DNA of 64,000 nt, taken from NCBI RefSeq assembly GCF_900094565.1, contig NZ_FMAF01000011.1:62001-126000 (forward strand). Reading direction: 5' to 3'. Position 1 is the first letter of the stretch. Each line of letters begins with the position of its first letter. Under the pieces are notes generated by a model, which made no database searches, was not told the DNA's origin, and worked only from the letters and a program-made list of their open reading frames with translations. The position numbers and the translations under genes were made by a program. Shown in pieces: positions 8,641 through 16,969 of the stretch. The stretch is from Martinezella lusitana (GTDB taxonomy: Bacteria; Pseudomonadota; Alphaproteobacteria; Rhizobiales; Rhizobiaceae).

Positions 8641-9063
8641 CGCCCGCCAACACCTGAAATCGGCTCACGCCGCGCTAAATCATTCTCTACATATGGAGGC
8701 ATTCGCTCTTAATATCAATCCAGATTGTCTGAGAGCTGCGAGCCTCAATTGATCTCTTCGCGACAGCTTTGCCTGCTCGTCGTGTCTGACAGCCATAGAC
8801 TTGCGGGCTCTTAAGTCGCGGATAGCGCCGCCCGGAGCGCGATCTGACACGGTCCTACAGCTATGGCCTTGAAGTCGTCAGCGCATAGACTGGTGAGAAG
8901 GACAGAAGACGGCGCATATCGTGCTCGGTGGCCGCTCGCCTCGCAATCGCAAAAACTTCAAAAAATCTCGAGGCATGGCTAAGAGAAGGTTGGGCATCAC
9001 GCATATTGCTGTCTCGGCGTTTTAAAGAACGCCGGACGATCTTGCTGCCCGTCAGAGGTTCGA
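8641..9063 (+). other. Intergenic region upstream of the GntR gene
   Basis: No convincing gene is present. It contains the 12-bp operator core at 8721-8732 and a short 6-bp-stem hairpin at 9016-9033 (GGCGTT/AACGCC) just past the LysR stop. The rest shows no recognisable coding remnant in either strand. Confidence 0.5.
8721..8732 (-). promoter_or_regulatory. Half-conserved operator upstream of GntR gene (predicted autoregulation)
   Basis: On the minus strand these 12 bases (TCAGACAATCTG) match the core of the two perfect 19-bp sites at 6932 and 7928. They lie 80-90 bases upstream of the GntR start codon. The flanks do not match, so binding may be weaker. Confidence 0.55.
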
Positions 9064-9984
9064 TCAGCCTCGCGCCCGCATTTCAGCCGAGGCAGTGTCT
9101 TCCAGCCATACGTTTTCCAGCCATTGCTTGAACGCGTTGACCTTTTCTGATCTGAGCCGCGAGCGGACATATGTGAGCGTGTGGCAACGAAGGTTGGGGC
9201 CTGTCATCCCGAACGGAAGGACGAGGTTACCTCTTTCCACATCCCGTTCAAGAAGCCGGTAGCTCTCCAGGCACACGCCGCGTCCTTCGACAGCGGTCGC
9301 GATCGCCATAAACGCATCGCGAAATCGAGCGCCGCGATTGACGTCAATCGCCAAGCCGTGGTCCTTCGCCCATTGTTGCCAGCTGTAAAGCGTCTGCTCC
9401 GACTTGATCAAGGTGTGGCCCACCAGATCCGATGGCTTGCGTATGGGCCGCTCGCCATTCGCCACCTCGGGAGAGCAGGCTACGACGATTGTCTCAAGGG
9501 GGAACTCCTCCGCCGCGATAGAGCCCAGTCGAGGAGCGCTGCCGTAGCAGATATCGACATCGACCGAGCCATCGGACAATTTTGCAGGATCCGATGTAGA
9601 CAGAAGCCTGATTTCGATCGAGGGATACAATTCTTCGAACCGAGGCAATCTTGGCATAAGCCATAGCGAAGCCAGACTTGAAGCACAGCCGACGCTCAGG
9701 ACGTCGACGCTGTTGCGCCGGCACACCTCATCGGTCGCCTGCTCAATCATCGAAAGCGCTTCTGAAAGATCACGGTGGTATCGCTCGCCAATCTCGGTGA
9801 GCGACACGTTCCTTCCAATGCGGTGAAAGAGTTTTTCCCCAAGGTCGTCTTCCATCAGCCTGATTTGGTGGCTGATCGCCGAGGGAGTAAGCTGCAGCTG
9901 GGCAGCAGCCTCGAGAAATGAACCCTTTCTGCCGGCTGCGACGAACGACTGTATTGCACGAATGGATGGAAGTGACGTCATCAC
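9064..9984 (-). CDS. LysR-family regulator (GcvA-like)
   Basis: A 306-residue LysR regulator. The N-terminal helix-turn-helix is FLEAAAQLQLTPSAISHQIR. The C-terminal periplasmic-binding-like effector domain begins near DVLSVGCASSLASLWLMPRL, a pattern typical of GcvA-type members. The start is GTG at 9984 or the adjoining ATG at 9981. The gene lies 40 bases after araB in the same direction, so it probably reads through from the ribulokinase operon and may regulate that operon. LysR genes are more often divergent from their targets, so the target is uncertain. Confidence 0.88.
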   Translation of the reverse strand: MMTSLPSIRAIQSFVAAGRKGSFLEAAAQLQLTPSAISHQIRLMEDDLGEKLFHRIGRNVSLTEIGERYHRDLSEALSMIEQATDEVCRRNSVDVLSVGCASSLASLWLMPRLPRFEELYPSIEIRLLSTSDPAKLSDGSVDVDICYGSAPRLGSIAAEEFPLETIVVACSPEVANGERPIRKPSDLVGHTLIKSEQTLYSWQQWAKDHGLAIDVNRGARFRDAFMAIATAVEGRGVCLESYRLLERDVERGNLVLPFGMTGPNLRCHTLTYVRSRLRSEKVNAFKQWLENVWLEDTASAEMRARG

Positions 9985-10024
9985 GTTCTCGATCCATAGA
10001 CATCTGATCTAAGAGCACAGCGGG

Positions 10025-11641
10025 TCATAGCAATGCTACCTTGCGCGCGGCACGGTGGCCAAACTCGGACCGAATACTCTCACCTGCAGCAATCCGCTTG
10101 ATGTCTCCGAGAACTTGCGAGAAGTCTGCGAGGCTCGAGGTGCCAAAGCCCATATAGACCTGCTTGAACAGCTGATAGAGGGTCTCATAACGTCCGCGCG
10201 TGCTCGGATCAGGCTCAAACTTTCTGTAGCCCACGCACATGGCTGCCTGAGCGCTCTCGATTGATCCATGATCTTTGGATGCAAGAGCGGCGAATATTCC
10301 CGAACCGAGACCGGTCGGAATACCGTCGGGGACCAATATGGGCTTGCCTATAACATTGGCGTAGATCTGGTTGAGGATGTCGTTCCTTTGCGGGATACCT
10401 CCCCCATTAATGACGCGGTTGACTGGAACGCCGTGCTGCTCCATCCGCTCCAGGACAACCCGTGTGTGGAAAGCCGTACCTTCAATCGCGGCATACAGTT
10501 CGTCCTGCGCTGTATGGCCGAGATGCCAGCCAAGCGTCATTCCACCAAGGTCGGAGCGGACGAGAACCGTCCGGTCCCCGTTGTCCCAGGGGAGACGCAT
10601 CAGACCGGTCTTTCCGCCTTCGATGCTTTCCAGGCCTTCAGCGAGCCTGGACACCGTCGTGCCGGCACGTCGTGCTATTGCGTCGAACAGGTCGCCTGTC
10701 GCAGACAGGCCTGCCTCAACTCCCACAAGGTCTGGATGTGCACTCCCTGGGACGACGCCGCAAACACCGGGGATTAGCTTCACACGTTCACTAACGGCAA
10801 TGATACAGGTCGACGTACCGATCACATTGACGACGTCCCCCAGACGGCAGCCAGCGCCAATTGCATCCCAATGGGCATCAAACGCACCCGTGGGAACTGG
10901 TATCCCCGCGGTCAGGCCGAGTCGTTCGCCCCAGTATGTGCTGAGCCCACCTGCGATCGAAGCAGAGGTCTGATATGTTCCGCCAATCTTCTCGCGCACG
11001 CCGTCGAAAAGCGGATCGACGCGGGACAAGAAAGCCTGCGAGGGCAAGCCACCCCATTTCGGGTTCCACATCCACTTGTGTCCCATGGCGCAGACGCTGC
11101 GCACCATGCGAGCCGTGTCGGTCACTCCGGTGAGGACCGCGGCTGCCATGTCGCAATGTTCCACGGCGGTCCCAAAGCGCTCGCGCTGGTCGGGGTTGTG
11201 GCGCATCCAGTGGAGAAGCTTGGCAAAGCCCCACTCGTGGGAATAGGTTCCGCCGCACCATTCAATTGCTTCAATGTGCATGTCGTGCGCCATCGCCGTT
11301 ATCTCTTCGGCTTCCGCTTTGGCGCGGTGGTCACACCAGAGGTAGTAGTCCCCCAAAGGCTGCATATTTTTGTCGACAGGCAACACCGAGGACCCCGTCG
11401 TGTCGACCGCAATCGCACGGATCTCCTTGGAATCTACGCCGCATTCGTCCATCACTCGATGCATCGCCAGCACAAGCGCTTCCATATGATCTACGTGGGA
11501 CTGCGTTGCCAGGTCGGGATCGGAACGACGCCGCTCGAGAGGATATTCCGCGACGCAGGTTCCAAGGGAACCCTTCTCGGAATCAGCTAGCGTTACCCGC
11601 ACGCTCAAGGTTCCGAAATCAACTCCTGCTACAATCGACAT
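10025..11641 (-). CDS. araB: Ribulokinase (FGGY family, AraB type)
   Basis: A 538-residue FGGY carbohydrate kinase of ribulokinase length. The N-terminal phosphate-1 motif is VAGVDFGTLSVRV. The sugar-binding hinge includes DTTGSSVLPVD and YYLWCDHRAKAEAEEI, typical of AraB. The C-terminal ATP domain carries VINGGGIPQRNDI. It phosphorylates L-ribulose (many homologues also accept D-ribulose or ribitol). It follows araD by seven bases and belongs to the operon 18472-10025. No arabinose isomerase gene is present nearby, so the ketose must come from elsewhere or from an unrecognised isomerase. Confidence 0.93.
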   Translation of the reverse strand: MSIVAGVDFGTLSVRVTLADSEKGSLGTCVAEYPLERRRSDPDLATQSHVDHMEALVLAMHRVMDECGVDSKEIRAIAVDTTGSSVLPVDKNMQPLGDYYLWCDHRAKAEAEEITAMAHDMHIEAIEWCGGTYSHEWGFAKLLHWMRHNPDQRERFGTAVEHCDMAAAVLTGVTDTARMVRSVCAMGHKWMWNPKWGGLPSQAFLSRVDPLFDGVREKIGGTYQTSASIAGGLSTYWGERLGLTAGIPVPTGAFDAHWDAIGAGCRLGDVVNVIGTSTCIIAVSERVKLIPGVCGVVPGSAHPDLVGVEAGLSATGDLFDAIARRAGTTVSRLAEGLESIEGGKTGLMRLPWDNGDRTVLVRSDLGGMTLGWHLGHTAQDELYAAIEGTAFHTRVVLERMEQHGVPVNRVINGGGIPQRNDILNQIYANVIGKPILVPDGIPTGLGSGIFAALASKDHGSIESAQAAMCVGYRKFEPDPSTRGRYETLYQLFKQVYMGFGTSSLADFSQVLGDIKRIAAGESIRSEFGHRAARKVALL

Positions 11642-11648
11642 GATAATC

Positions 11649-12353
11649 CTACTTGGAACTGTCTGGCTGGCCGTAGGTCGCCGACTGGCCGTGCTTGCGT
11701 TGATAGTGGAGGTCCAGCAAAGCGTCGGAAATTTCTGGATCGTCCTGGTTCAGTTGCCGGGCGTGGAAGGCAATCTTGGCGACAGCCTCGAGCATCTCCG
11801 CGTTATGAACGGCGTCGGCTGCGTCCTTGCCCCAGGAGAAGGGGCCGTGATCGTTAACCAGGGCTGCGGGGACGGAGAGCGGCGCATTGTTTCCGAGTGC
11901 CTCGACGATGACCTTGCCCGTGTTGCGGACGTAACCGTCTATGATTTCGTCGTCGCGCAGCTTGCGAGTAACGGGGATCGTTCCGTTGAAATAGTCGGCA
12001 TGGGTCGTTCCCATGGCAGGGATACCCCGGCCGGATTGGGCCCACACCGTCGCGAAGAACGAGTGCGTGTGGACCACGGCACCGATAGACTTGAAGCTTT
12101 TGTAGAGTTCCAGGTGCGTATCGAGATCAGACGATGGTCGCAGCGTGCCCTCTAAGATATTGCCATCGAGGTCGGTTACAACGATATCTGCGACCTGCAT
12201 TGCCTTATAGGAAACGCCACTCGGTTTGATGGCGACAACACCCTTTGCGCGGTCGATAGCGCTGACGTTACCGAACGTCGAGATGACGAGACCGCGGTCG
12301 TAGAGCGCGGCATTTGCGTCAAGAACGGACTTGCGGAGCTCGATATATTTCAT
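11649..12353 (-). CDS. araD: L-ribulose-5-phosphate 4-epimerase (AraD type)
   Basis: A 234-residue class II aldolase/AraD-fold enzyme. Zinc ligands are visible in VVHTHSFFATVWAQ and in MGTTHADYF with a further His region, and LVNDHGPFSWG is the family's substrate loop. It interconverts L-ribulose 5-phosphate and D-xylulose 5-phosphate, feeding the pentose phosphate pathway. It sits between the permease and araB. Together with araB it makes the operon a pentulose route. It could instead act on a related C5 phosphate, but the length and motifs are those of AraD. Confidence 0.92.
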   Translation of the reverse strand: MKYIELRKSVLDANAALYDRGLVISTFGNVSAIDRAKGVVAIKPSGVSYKAMQVADIVVTDLDGNILEGTLRPSSDLDTHLELYKSFKSIGAVVHTHSFFATVWAQSGRGIPAMGTTHADYFNGTIPVTRKLRDDEIIDGYVRNTGKVIVEALGNNAPLSVPAALVNDHGPFSWGKDAADAVHNAEMLEAVAKIAFHARQLNQDDPEISDALLDLHYQRKHGQSATYGQPDSSK

Positions 12354-12363
12354 TATCGCCTCC

Positions 12364-13338
12364 TCAGGCCTTTTGACGGCGACTGAAACGATCGGCTGCC
12401 ACGGCGATCAGTATGATCGTGCCGATGACGACTTGGTGCCAGAAGGTGTTCACGTTGAGCAGGTTGAGCGCGTTGCGGACGACCGCCATCAAAACGGCAC
12501 CCACGGCAGTTCCAAACAGAGTGGCGCGTCCGCCAGACAAACCCGTTCCGCCGATTACGACGGCAGCTATGACATCCAGCTCGTACCCCTGGCCGGCTTC
12601 AGGCATGGCGGCTTCAAGGCGCGAGGTGAGCAGAATGCCCGCGAAGGCCGAGAGGACCCCGACCAGCACGTAAACGGCGATCTTGACCTTGTCCGTGGGG
12701 ATGCCGACCAGCCGGGCAGCGTCCGGATTGCTGCCGATCGAGAGAACGAAACGGCCGAAACGCGTGTAATAGAGAAGGTAGAAGGCGATCGCGAAGACGA
12801 TGGCGGTCAGAATGACCGGAACAGGAACACCGCCGGCATAGCTCTGGCCGATCATTCGGAAGGCGGGGTCGGAGGCTCCGACGATCGGAATACCCTGAGT
12901 GTAGACCATCACGATACCGCGGCTGATGACCATGATGGCCATTGTGGCGATAAAGTCCGTGATCCCGACCTTGGTGATCAGGATTCCGTTCACCAGTCCG
13001 ATCACCGCACCGACCGCAATCCCGCCTGCGCATGCCAGAGGAACGGGATAGCCAAGCACAATCAGGTTTGCGGTCACAAGACCGCTCAGCGCGAGTGTCG
13101 AACCGACGGAGAGGTCGATGCCCCGCATCCCGATCACAAAGGTCGCTCCAAACGCGATCACGGCAATGGGGACCGCCTGACGAAGAACGTCAGTCAAGTT
13201 GCCAAAGGTGAAAAACCGCGGAGCGGCAAAGCCGAGCGCCACCAGAAGAACGACGAAGGCCAGATAAACGCCGGCATTGCCGCCGTTGAGTGCGAGCGTA
13301 AGGGGCGAGCGCGGGCGTGTAGCTGCAATATCAGCCAT
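12364..13338 (-). CDS. CUT2-family sugar ABC transporter permease
   Basis: A 324-residue RbsC-type permease. After a short cytosolic leader it has about eight to ten membrane helices, with the conserved MRGIDLSVGSTLALSGLV segment and the C-terminal hallmark AAVVIGGTGLSGGRATLFG. The start overlaps the end of the ATPase gene by eight bases. A single permease gene implies a homodimeric channel here. Its operon context (araB, araD) points to a pentose or pentulose as cargo. Confidence 0.93.
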   Translation of the reverse strand: MADIAATRPRSPLTLALNGGNAGVYLAFVVLLVALGFAAPRFFTFGNLTDVLRQAVPIAVIAFGATFVIGMRGIDLSVGSTLALSGLVTANLIVLGYPVPLACAGGIAVGAVIGLVNGILITKVGITDFIATMAIMVISRGIVMVYTQGIPIVGASDPAFRMIGQSYAGGVPVPVILTAIVFAIAFYLLYYTRFGRFVLSIGSNPDAARLVGIPTDKVKIAVYVLVGVLSAFAGILLTSRLEAAMPEAGQGYELDVIAAVVIGGTGLSGGRATLFGTAVGAVLMAVVRNALNLLNVNTFWHQVVIGTIILIAVAADRFSRRQKA

Positions 13339-14866
13339 GGGTACCTCCCTGAAGATGATGGCCTTGCGGCGGCCTTACCGAATGAAGAGCGAGTGTTTCT
13401 TCCTTGGAGGTCGCAGCATCGACGACCGCCGAGATTCGTCCTTCGAACATGACCGCGACCCGGTGACACAATCCAAGCAGTTCCGCGTTGTCGGCGGACA
13501 CCACGATGACAGCACAGCCGTCTTTCGCGGCAGCCTGGATGAGGGTGTAGACCTCGGCCTTGGCACGCACGTCGACGCCACGCGTTGGCTCCTCAAGCAT
13601 GAGCACCTTTGGCTGGGTGAGCAGCCAGCGAGCAAGCATGACTTTTTGCTGGTTACCGCCGCTCAGCGATGTGATGTCGGCACCGGGGCCGTCGCATTTC
13701 ACGCCGAGCTTGGCGATGTAGCCGGAGGCAATCTCGCGCTCCTTTTTCGGCATCAACGTGATTTTGCCGAGCGTTCGAAGGTTGGCGATAGAGAGGTTCC
13801 AGCCGACATTGTGTTGTGGAAAAATCCCCTCGGTTTTACGTTCGGCGGGCAAGAAGGCGACGTGTTGACGAATAGCGTCCGTCGGGTCCGAAATCGCCGC
13901 TTGCTTTCCGTCGATCAGAATCGAGCCGGTCTCATGCGGGATCTGCCCGAAGATCGCCCGCAGGAGCGCGCTCTTGCCTGATCCTTCGAGACCCGTGACG
14001 CCGAGGATTTCACCCTGGGCTACCGAGAAGGTGATGTCTTCGAAGACACCCCTTTTCGTCAAACCGCGAACGTCCAACGAGGGTTCGGACCTTGCCGGGA
14101 CGCGGGGAGGAAACTGTTTTGCGAGAGAGCCGCCGATCATCGCACTGACGACCTTGTCTACGTCGAGCTCCGATACGGGCAGGTCTGCGACCGCGCTGCC
14201 ATCGCGCAAGACCAACGCGCGGCTGACGATGCCGAGGAGTTCCTGGATCCGGTGAGATACATATATGAGAGCTTTACCGGCCTGCTGAAGCTTCTTGATG
14301 ATGGCGAACAGCTGTTTGCGTTCGACCTCCTCGAGCGCTTCGGTCGGCTCGTCCATGATGATGATGTCGGCGTTGCTGCTAATGGCTTTGGCGATCTCGA
14401 TCATCTGCCGATGCGAGAGGCTAAGCTCTCGAACTGGCCTGTCGAGAGGTACGTCCACGCCTAACTCGCCCTTCAGGATACGCGAGGCGGCTGCCCGCAT
14501 GGCCGAATGGTCAAGCGGTGATGCACTTGCACGCCCGTGGCGCAGCTCCCTGCCCGCGAATATGTTTTCGGCGGCGTCAAAGTCCGGAAACAGGCTCAGC
14601 TCCTGGTAGATGATCGCGATGCCGGCCCTGGACCCGTCTTTGGGATTGTTCAGATCGACCACCTTACCTCTGACAGAAATGGTGCCTTCGTCGCGTGCAT
14701 ATGCACCAGAGAGGATTTTCATGAGCGTCGACTTGCCTGCGCCGTTCTCGCCGACCAGGCCGAGAACCGCGCCGGGATTGAGTACGAGCTCGATGCCATT
14801 AAGCGCCTTCGTGTTGCCGAAGCGTTTGGCAATGCCTTTCATCTCGAGCAGCGGAGCGTTTGTCAT
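13331..14866 (-). CDS. CUT2-family sugar ABC transporter ATP-binding protein
   Basis: A 511-residue double ATPase of the RbsA/AraG class. Domain 1 has Walker A GENGAGKS, signature LSLSHRQ and Walker B IIIMDEPTEAL. Domain 2 has the relaxed P-loop GLEGSGKS and signature LSGGNQQKV. It lies between the binding protein gene (60-base gap with a strong hairpin) and the permease gene (8-base overlap). It powers pentose/pentulose import. Confidence 0.94.
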   Translation of the reverse strand: MTNAPLLEMKGIAKRFGNTKALNGIELVLNPGAVLGLVGENGAGKSTLMKILSGAYARDEGTISVRGKVVDLNNPKDGSRAGIAIIYQELSLFPDFDAAENIFAGRELRHGRASASPLDHSAMRAAASRILKGELGVDVPLDRPVRELSLSHRQMIEIAKAISSNADIIIMDEPTEALEEVERKQLFAIIKKLQQAGKALIYVSHRIQELLGIVSRALVLRDGSAVADLPVSELDVDKVVSAMIGGSLAKQFPPRVPARSEPSLDVRGLTKRGVFEDITFSVAQGEILGVTGLEGSGKSALLRAIFGQIPHETGSILIDGKQAAISDPTDAIRQHVAFLPAERKTEGIFPQHNVGWNLSIANLRTLGKITLMPKKEREIASGYIAKLGVKCDGPGADITSLSGGNQQKVMLARWLLTQPKVLMLEEPTRGVDVRAKAEVYTLIQAAAKDGCAVIVVSADNAELLGLCHRVAVMFEGRISAVVDAATSKEETLALHSVRPPQGHHLQGGTHG

Positions 14867-14888
14867 TCAGGTCGCCCTTTTTGAGTGG

Positions 14889-14913
14889 GCGGCCCCGCGC
14901 GAGGCGGGGCCGC
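14889..14913 (-). other. Intercistronic hairpin between binding-protein and ATPase genes
   Basis: A perfect 10-bp GC stem (GCGGCCCCGC against GCGGGGCCGC) with a five-base loop follows the binding-protein stop codon. No T-tract follows in the direction of transcription, so stabilisation of the upstream message or partial attenuation is more likely than termination. Confidence 0.65.
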
Positions 14914-14925
14914 GTACTGTCACAT

Positions 14926-15996
14926 CTACTTCTGCTGGACGTAGACGTAGTCGTTCTGATCGAAGGTCTTGATGTTCTTCGCATCGTAGGTTTTGGGCGC
15001 CACGAAGATCTTCTTCGGCAGGGCGGTGCCCTTCATCACGAACTCATCCACCGCTCGAATGATGTTGCGACCTTCTTCCTTGGCCCCGGTGTCGACCGTT
15101 GCTGCAAAGTCGCCGGTGAGGATCGCGTCGTTGGCTTCCTTCATATTTTCGTAGCCGACGATTGCCACCTTGCCGTTCAGCCCCTTAGCCTTGAGAGCCT
15201 GCAGACCGCCAAGGGCCATCTCGTCGTAGAGCGCGACGAGGACTTCGATATCGGGGTTGGCGGTGAACATGTTTTCAGTCACCGACAGGCCTTGGGCACG
15301 CACCCAGCCAGCCGGCTGCTGAGCGACGATTTTGAAGTTGGGGTGCTTCGAGATGACCTCGTTGAAACCCTTCATGCGCTGGCTCGTATGCGGACCGGGC
15401 AGGCCCTCCAGGATCCCGAGCTTGACTTCCTTGTCGCCATAGGTGTCAACCAGCCATTGCGCCTGCGCACGACCACCGTCACTCTGGTCGTAGCCGATAT
15501 CGCTGACATAATATGGGTTATCCGCGACGGGTGAATTGAAGAGGAAGATCGGAATGCCCGCCTCGGTGGCGCGCCGGATGGAGGGCAGCAACGCGCCTTC
15601 GTTGTATAAGGCAACGGCGATCGCATCCACACCGTCGTTAATCCAGGCTTCCATGGTCCTGATCTGGTCGTCCGTGGCAGACTGGCTGCTCGGAGCTTGC
15701 ACGAAAAGCTGGATAGTGCCGTCGCCACCGCGCTTGTCGATTTCTTCTTTCACGCCAGCCAGAACACGCTGATAGTAGGTGTCCATCGCCGTCGGCAGGA
15801 AGCCGACCTTGAGCGGGCGGTTATCCTTCTTAGCGGGTTTGACTTCCTGGCCTGTGGGCTTGATGTCCTTGTCCATCAAGATGCCAGGAAACACCTTCGA
15901 ATAATCCAACTGCTGTGCAAGCGCTGGGCTGAAGGAAAGCGAAGCGGTGAGCCCGAGAGCAGCGCCGAAGATTAACGTCCGTCTGAAAATTGTCAC
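14926..15996 (-). CDS. Periplasmic sugar-binding protein of ABC transporter
   Basis: A 356-residue RbsB-type binding protein. I choose the GTG at 15996 because GGGAGGATC precedes it at the proper distance and the protein then begins with a clear signal peptide (FRRTLIFGAALGLTASLSF, cleavage after PALAQQ). The frame remains open upstream to 16149 without a plausible leader. Fold markers include KVGFLPTAMDTYYQRVLAG and NDGVDAIAVALYNEGALLP. It lies 92 bases after the second cupin gene. The cargo is inferred to be a C5 sugar or derivative because of araBD. Confidence 0.9.
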   Translation of the reverse strand: MTIFRRTLIFGAALGLTASLSFSPALAQQLDYSKVFPGILMDKDIKPTGQEVKPAKKDNRPLKVGFLPTAMDTYYQRVLAGVKEEIDKRGGDGTIQLFVQAPSSQSATDDQIRTMEAWINDGVDAIAVALYNEGALLPSIRRATEAGIPIFLFNSPVADNPYYVSDIGYDQSDGGRAQAQWLVDTYGDKEVKLGILEGLPGPHTSQRMKGFNEVISKHPNFKIVAQQPAGWVRAQGLSVTENMFTANPDIEVLVALYDEMALGGLQALKAKGLNGKVAIVGYENMKEANDAILTGDFAATVDTGAKEEGRNIIRAVDEFVMKGTALPKKIFVAPKTYDAKNIKTFDQNDYVYVQQK

Positions 15997-16088
15997 ATGA
16001 TCCTCCCTGGTGGTGACAAGACAAAGTTTTCCCAACCGCGGAACGGGTCCGCGGCGAAGCTTGGCAATCTGAGATTCAAATCTTCGGC

Positions 16089-16493
16089 TTACAGTCCCGG
16101 TGCGATCGTGAAGACCATCCGGATTGGGTTGGAGCCGTAGTTTAGGCACTGGTAGCTGATGCCGCCGGGCAGGAAGAAAGACTCGCCGTCACGGATGTGA
16201 AAGGTTTCGTCGGTATCCGCCAAATAGAAGGTCGCGGGGCCTTGCAGGACGTAGAAGACTGCGTCCCCTTCATGGCTGTCGGGCTCGCTCGCGCGCGGTC
16301 CAACGCCACCCACAGGGATAGTCAGTTCTCCGACGTGCATGTAATCGTTGCTGACGCAGAACTGGATAAGAACGGGATGATCGCGGCCGGAGACCATGTT
16401 CAGACGATCGCTTTTAGCGACCTTCACCAGGTCGCCCCTCTTGCGCGCCTGTGCGCCGTCTACCGGATAGGTTCCGAGTTTCTCAAGGCTCAT
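16089..16493 (-). CDS. Cupin-domain protein (second of a pair)
   Basis: A 134-residue single-domain cupin. Motif 1 is reduced to SHEGDAVFYVLQG (one His plus an acidic residue). Motif 2 reads GESFFLPGGISYQCLNYG, where the usual metal-binding His is Tyr. The metal site is therefore probably incomplete, and it may be a binding or structural partner of the cupin encoded just upstream. The ATG at 16493 follows GGGAG by six bases and overlaps the upstream stop codon. Roles such as sugar isomerase subunit or sensor are possible but unproven. Confidence 0.82.
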   Translation of the reverse strand: MSLEKLGTYPVDGAQARKRGDLVKVAKSDRLNMVSGRDHPVLIQFCVSNDYMHVGELTIPVGGVGPRASEPDSHEGDAVFYVLQGPATFYLADTDETFHIRDGESFFLPGGISYQCLNYGSNPIRMVFTIAPGL

Positions 16494-16960
16494 CACGCTC
16501 TCCCTTCGTGCTTATAGAGGCGCGTCGGCCCGTCATAACCGGTCGGAGGGCCATTCTCGTCCCAGATACGCGGTGCGATGCAAAACAGGATAACTGCAGC
16601 CTTGTCGCTAAAGTTATAGCCGCGATGCGGAGCGCCCTTGGGGATAAGCACCGCGTCACCGGGTCCGAGCTCTTCGGTCTGCCCGGTTCCGGGGTTTAGG
16701 AGATGTACAACACCTTCGAGGACATAGTACACCTCGTCACCCGCGTGAATGTCGGCCGGGTCGAAGTTGCTTCCCGGCGCGAGCTGATAGATGCCAGTGG
16801 TCTGCTGGTCCGTGCTGGCGAGCAGGTAGTTGAGGTCGCTCGAATACGGCTTCGTCCCCGTATAGATGAACATCTTGTAGCTATCGCGCGTCAGATGGAC
16901 CGGCTTCTTTTCGCTAGGCGGATGTGGGAAATTGCCGAAGTAGCTTGGCAGTTTTGGCAT
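16493..16960 (-). CDS. Cupin-domain protein (first of a pair)
   Basis: A 155-residue cupin. Motif 1 appears as DIHAGDEVYYVLEG and motif 2 as GDAVLIPKGAPHRGYNF, so His/Glu/His metal ligands are largely retained, unlike its partner at 16089-16493. It is cytosolic. It lies nine bases after the dipeptidase gene and overlaps the next cupin gene. Cupin-fold aldose-ketose isomerases (L-ribose or D-lyxose isomerases) exist, and the operon lacks araA, so an isomerase role is worth testing. Without structural comparison it remains a guess. Confidence 0.84.
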   Translation of the reverse strand: MPKLPSYFGNFPHPPSEKKPVHLTRDSYKMFIYTGTKPYSSDLNYLLASTDQQTTGIYQLAPGSNFDPADIHAGDEVYYVLEGVVHLLNPGTGQTEELGPGDAVLIPKGAPHRGYNFSDKAAVILFCIAPRIWDENGPPTGYDGPTRLYKHEGRA

Positions 16961-16969
16961 TTTAGTACC

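Noticed and set aside
9016..9033. Hairpin GGCGTT/AACGCC after the LysR gene as a terminator
   Set aside because: The stem is only six base pairs and no T-run follows in the direction of transcription.
12331..13452. Long plus-strand open frame rich in Asp, His and Arg
   Set aside because: Its composition is that of a shadow of the hydrophobic permease on the opposite strand.
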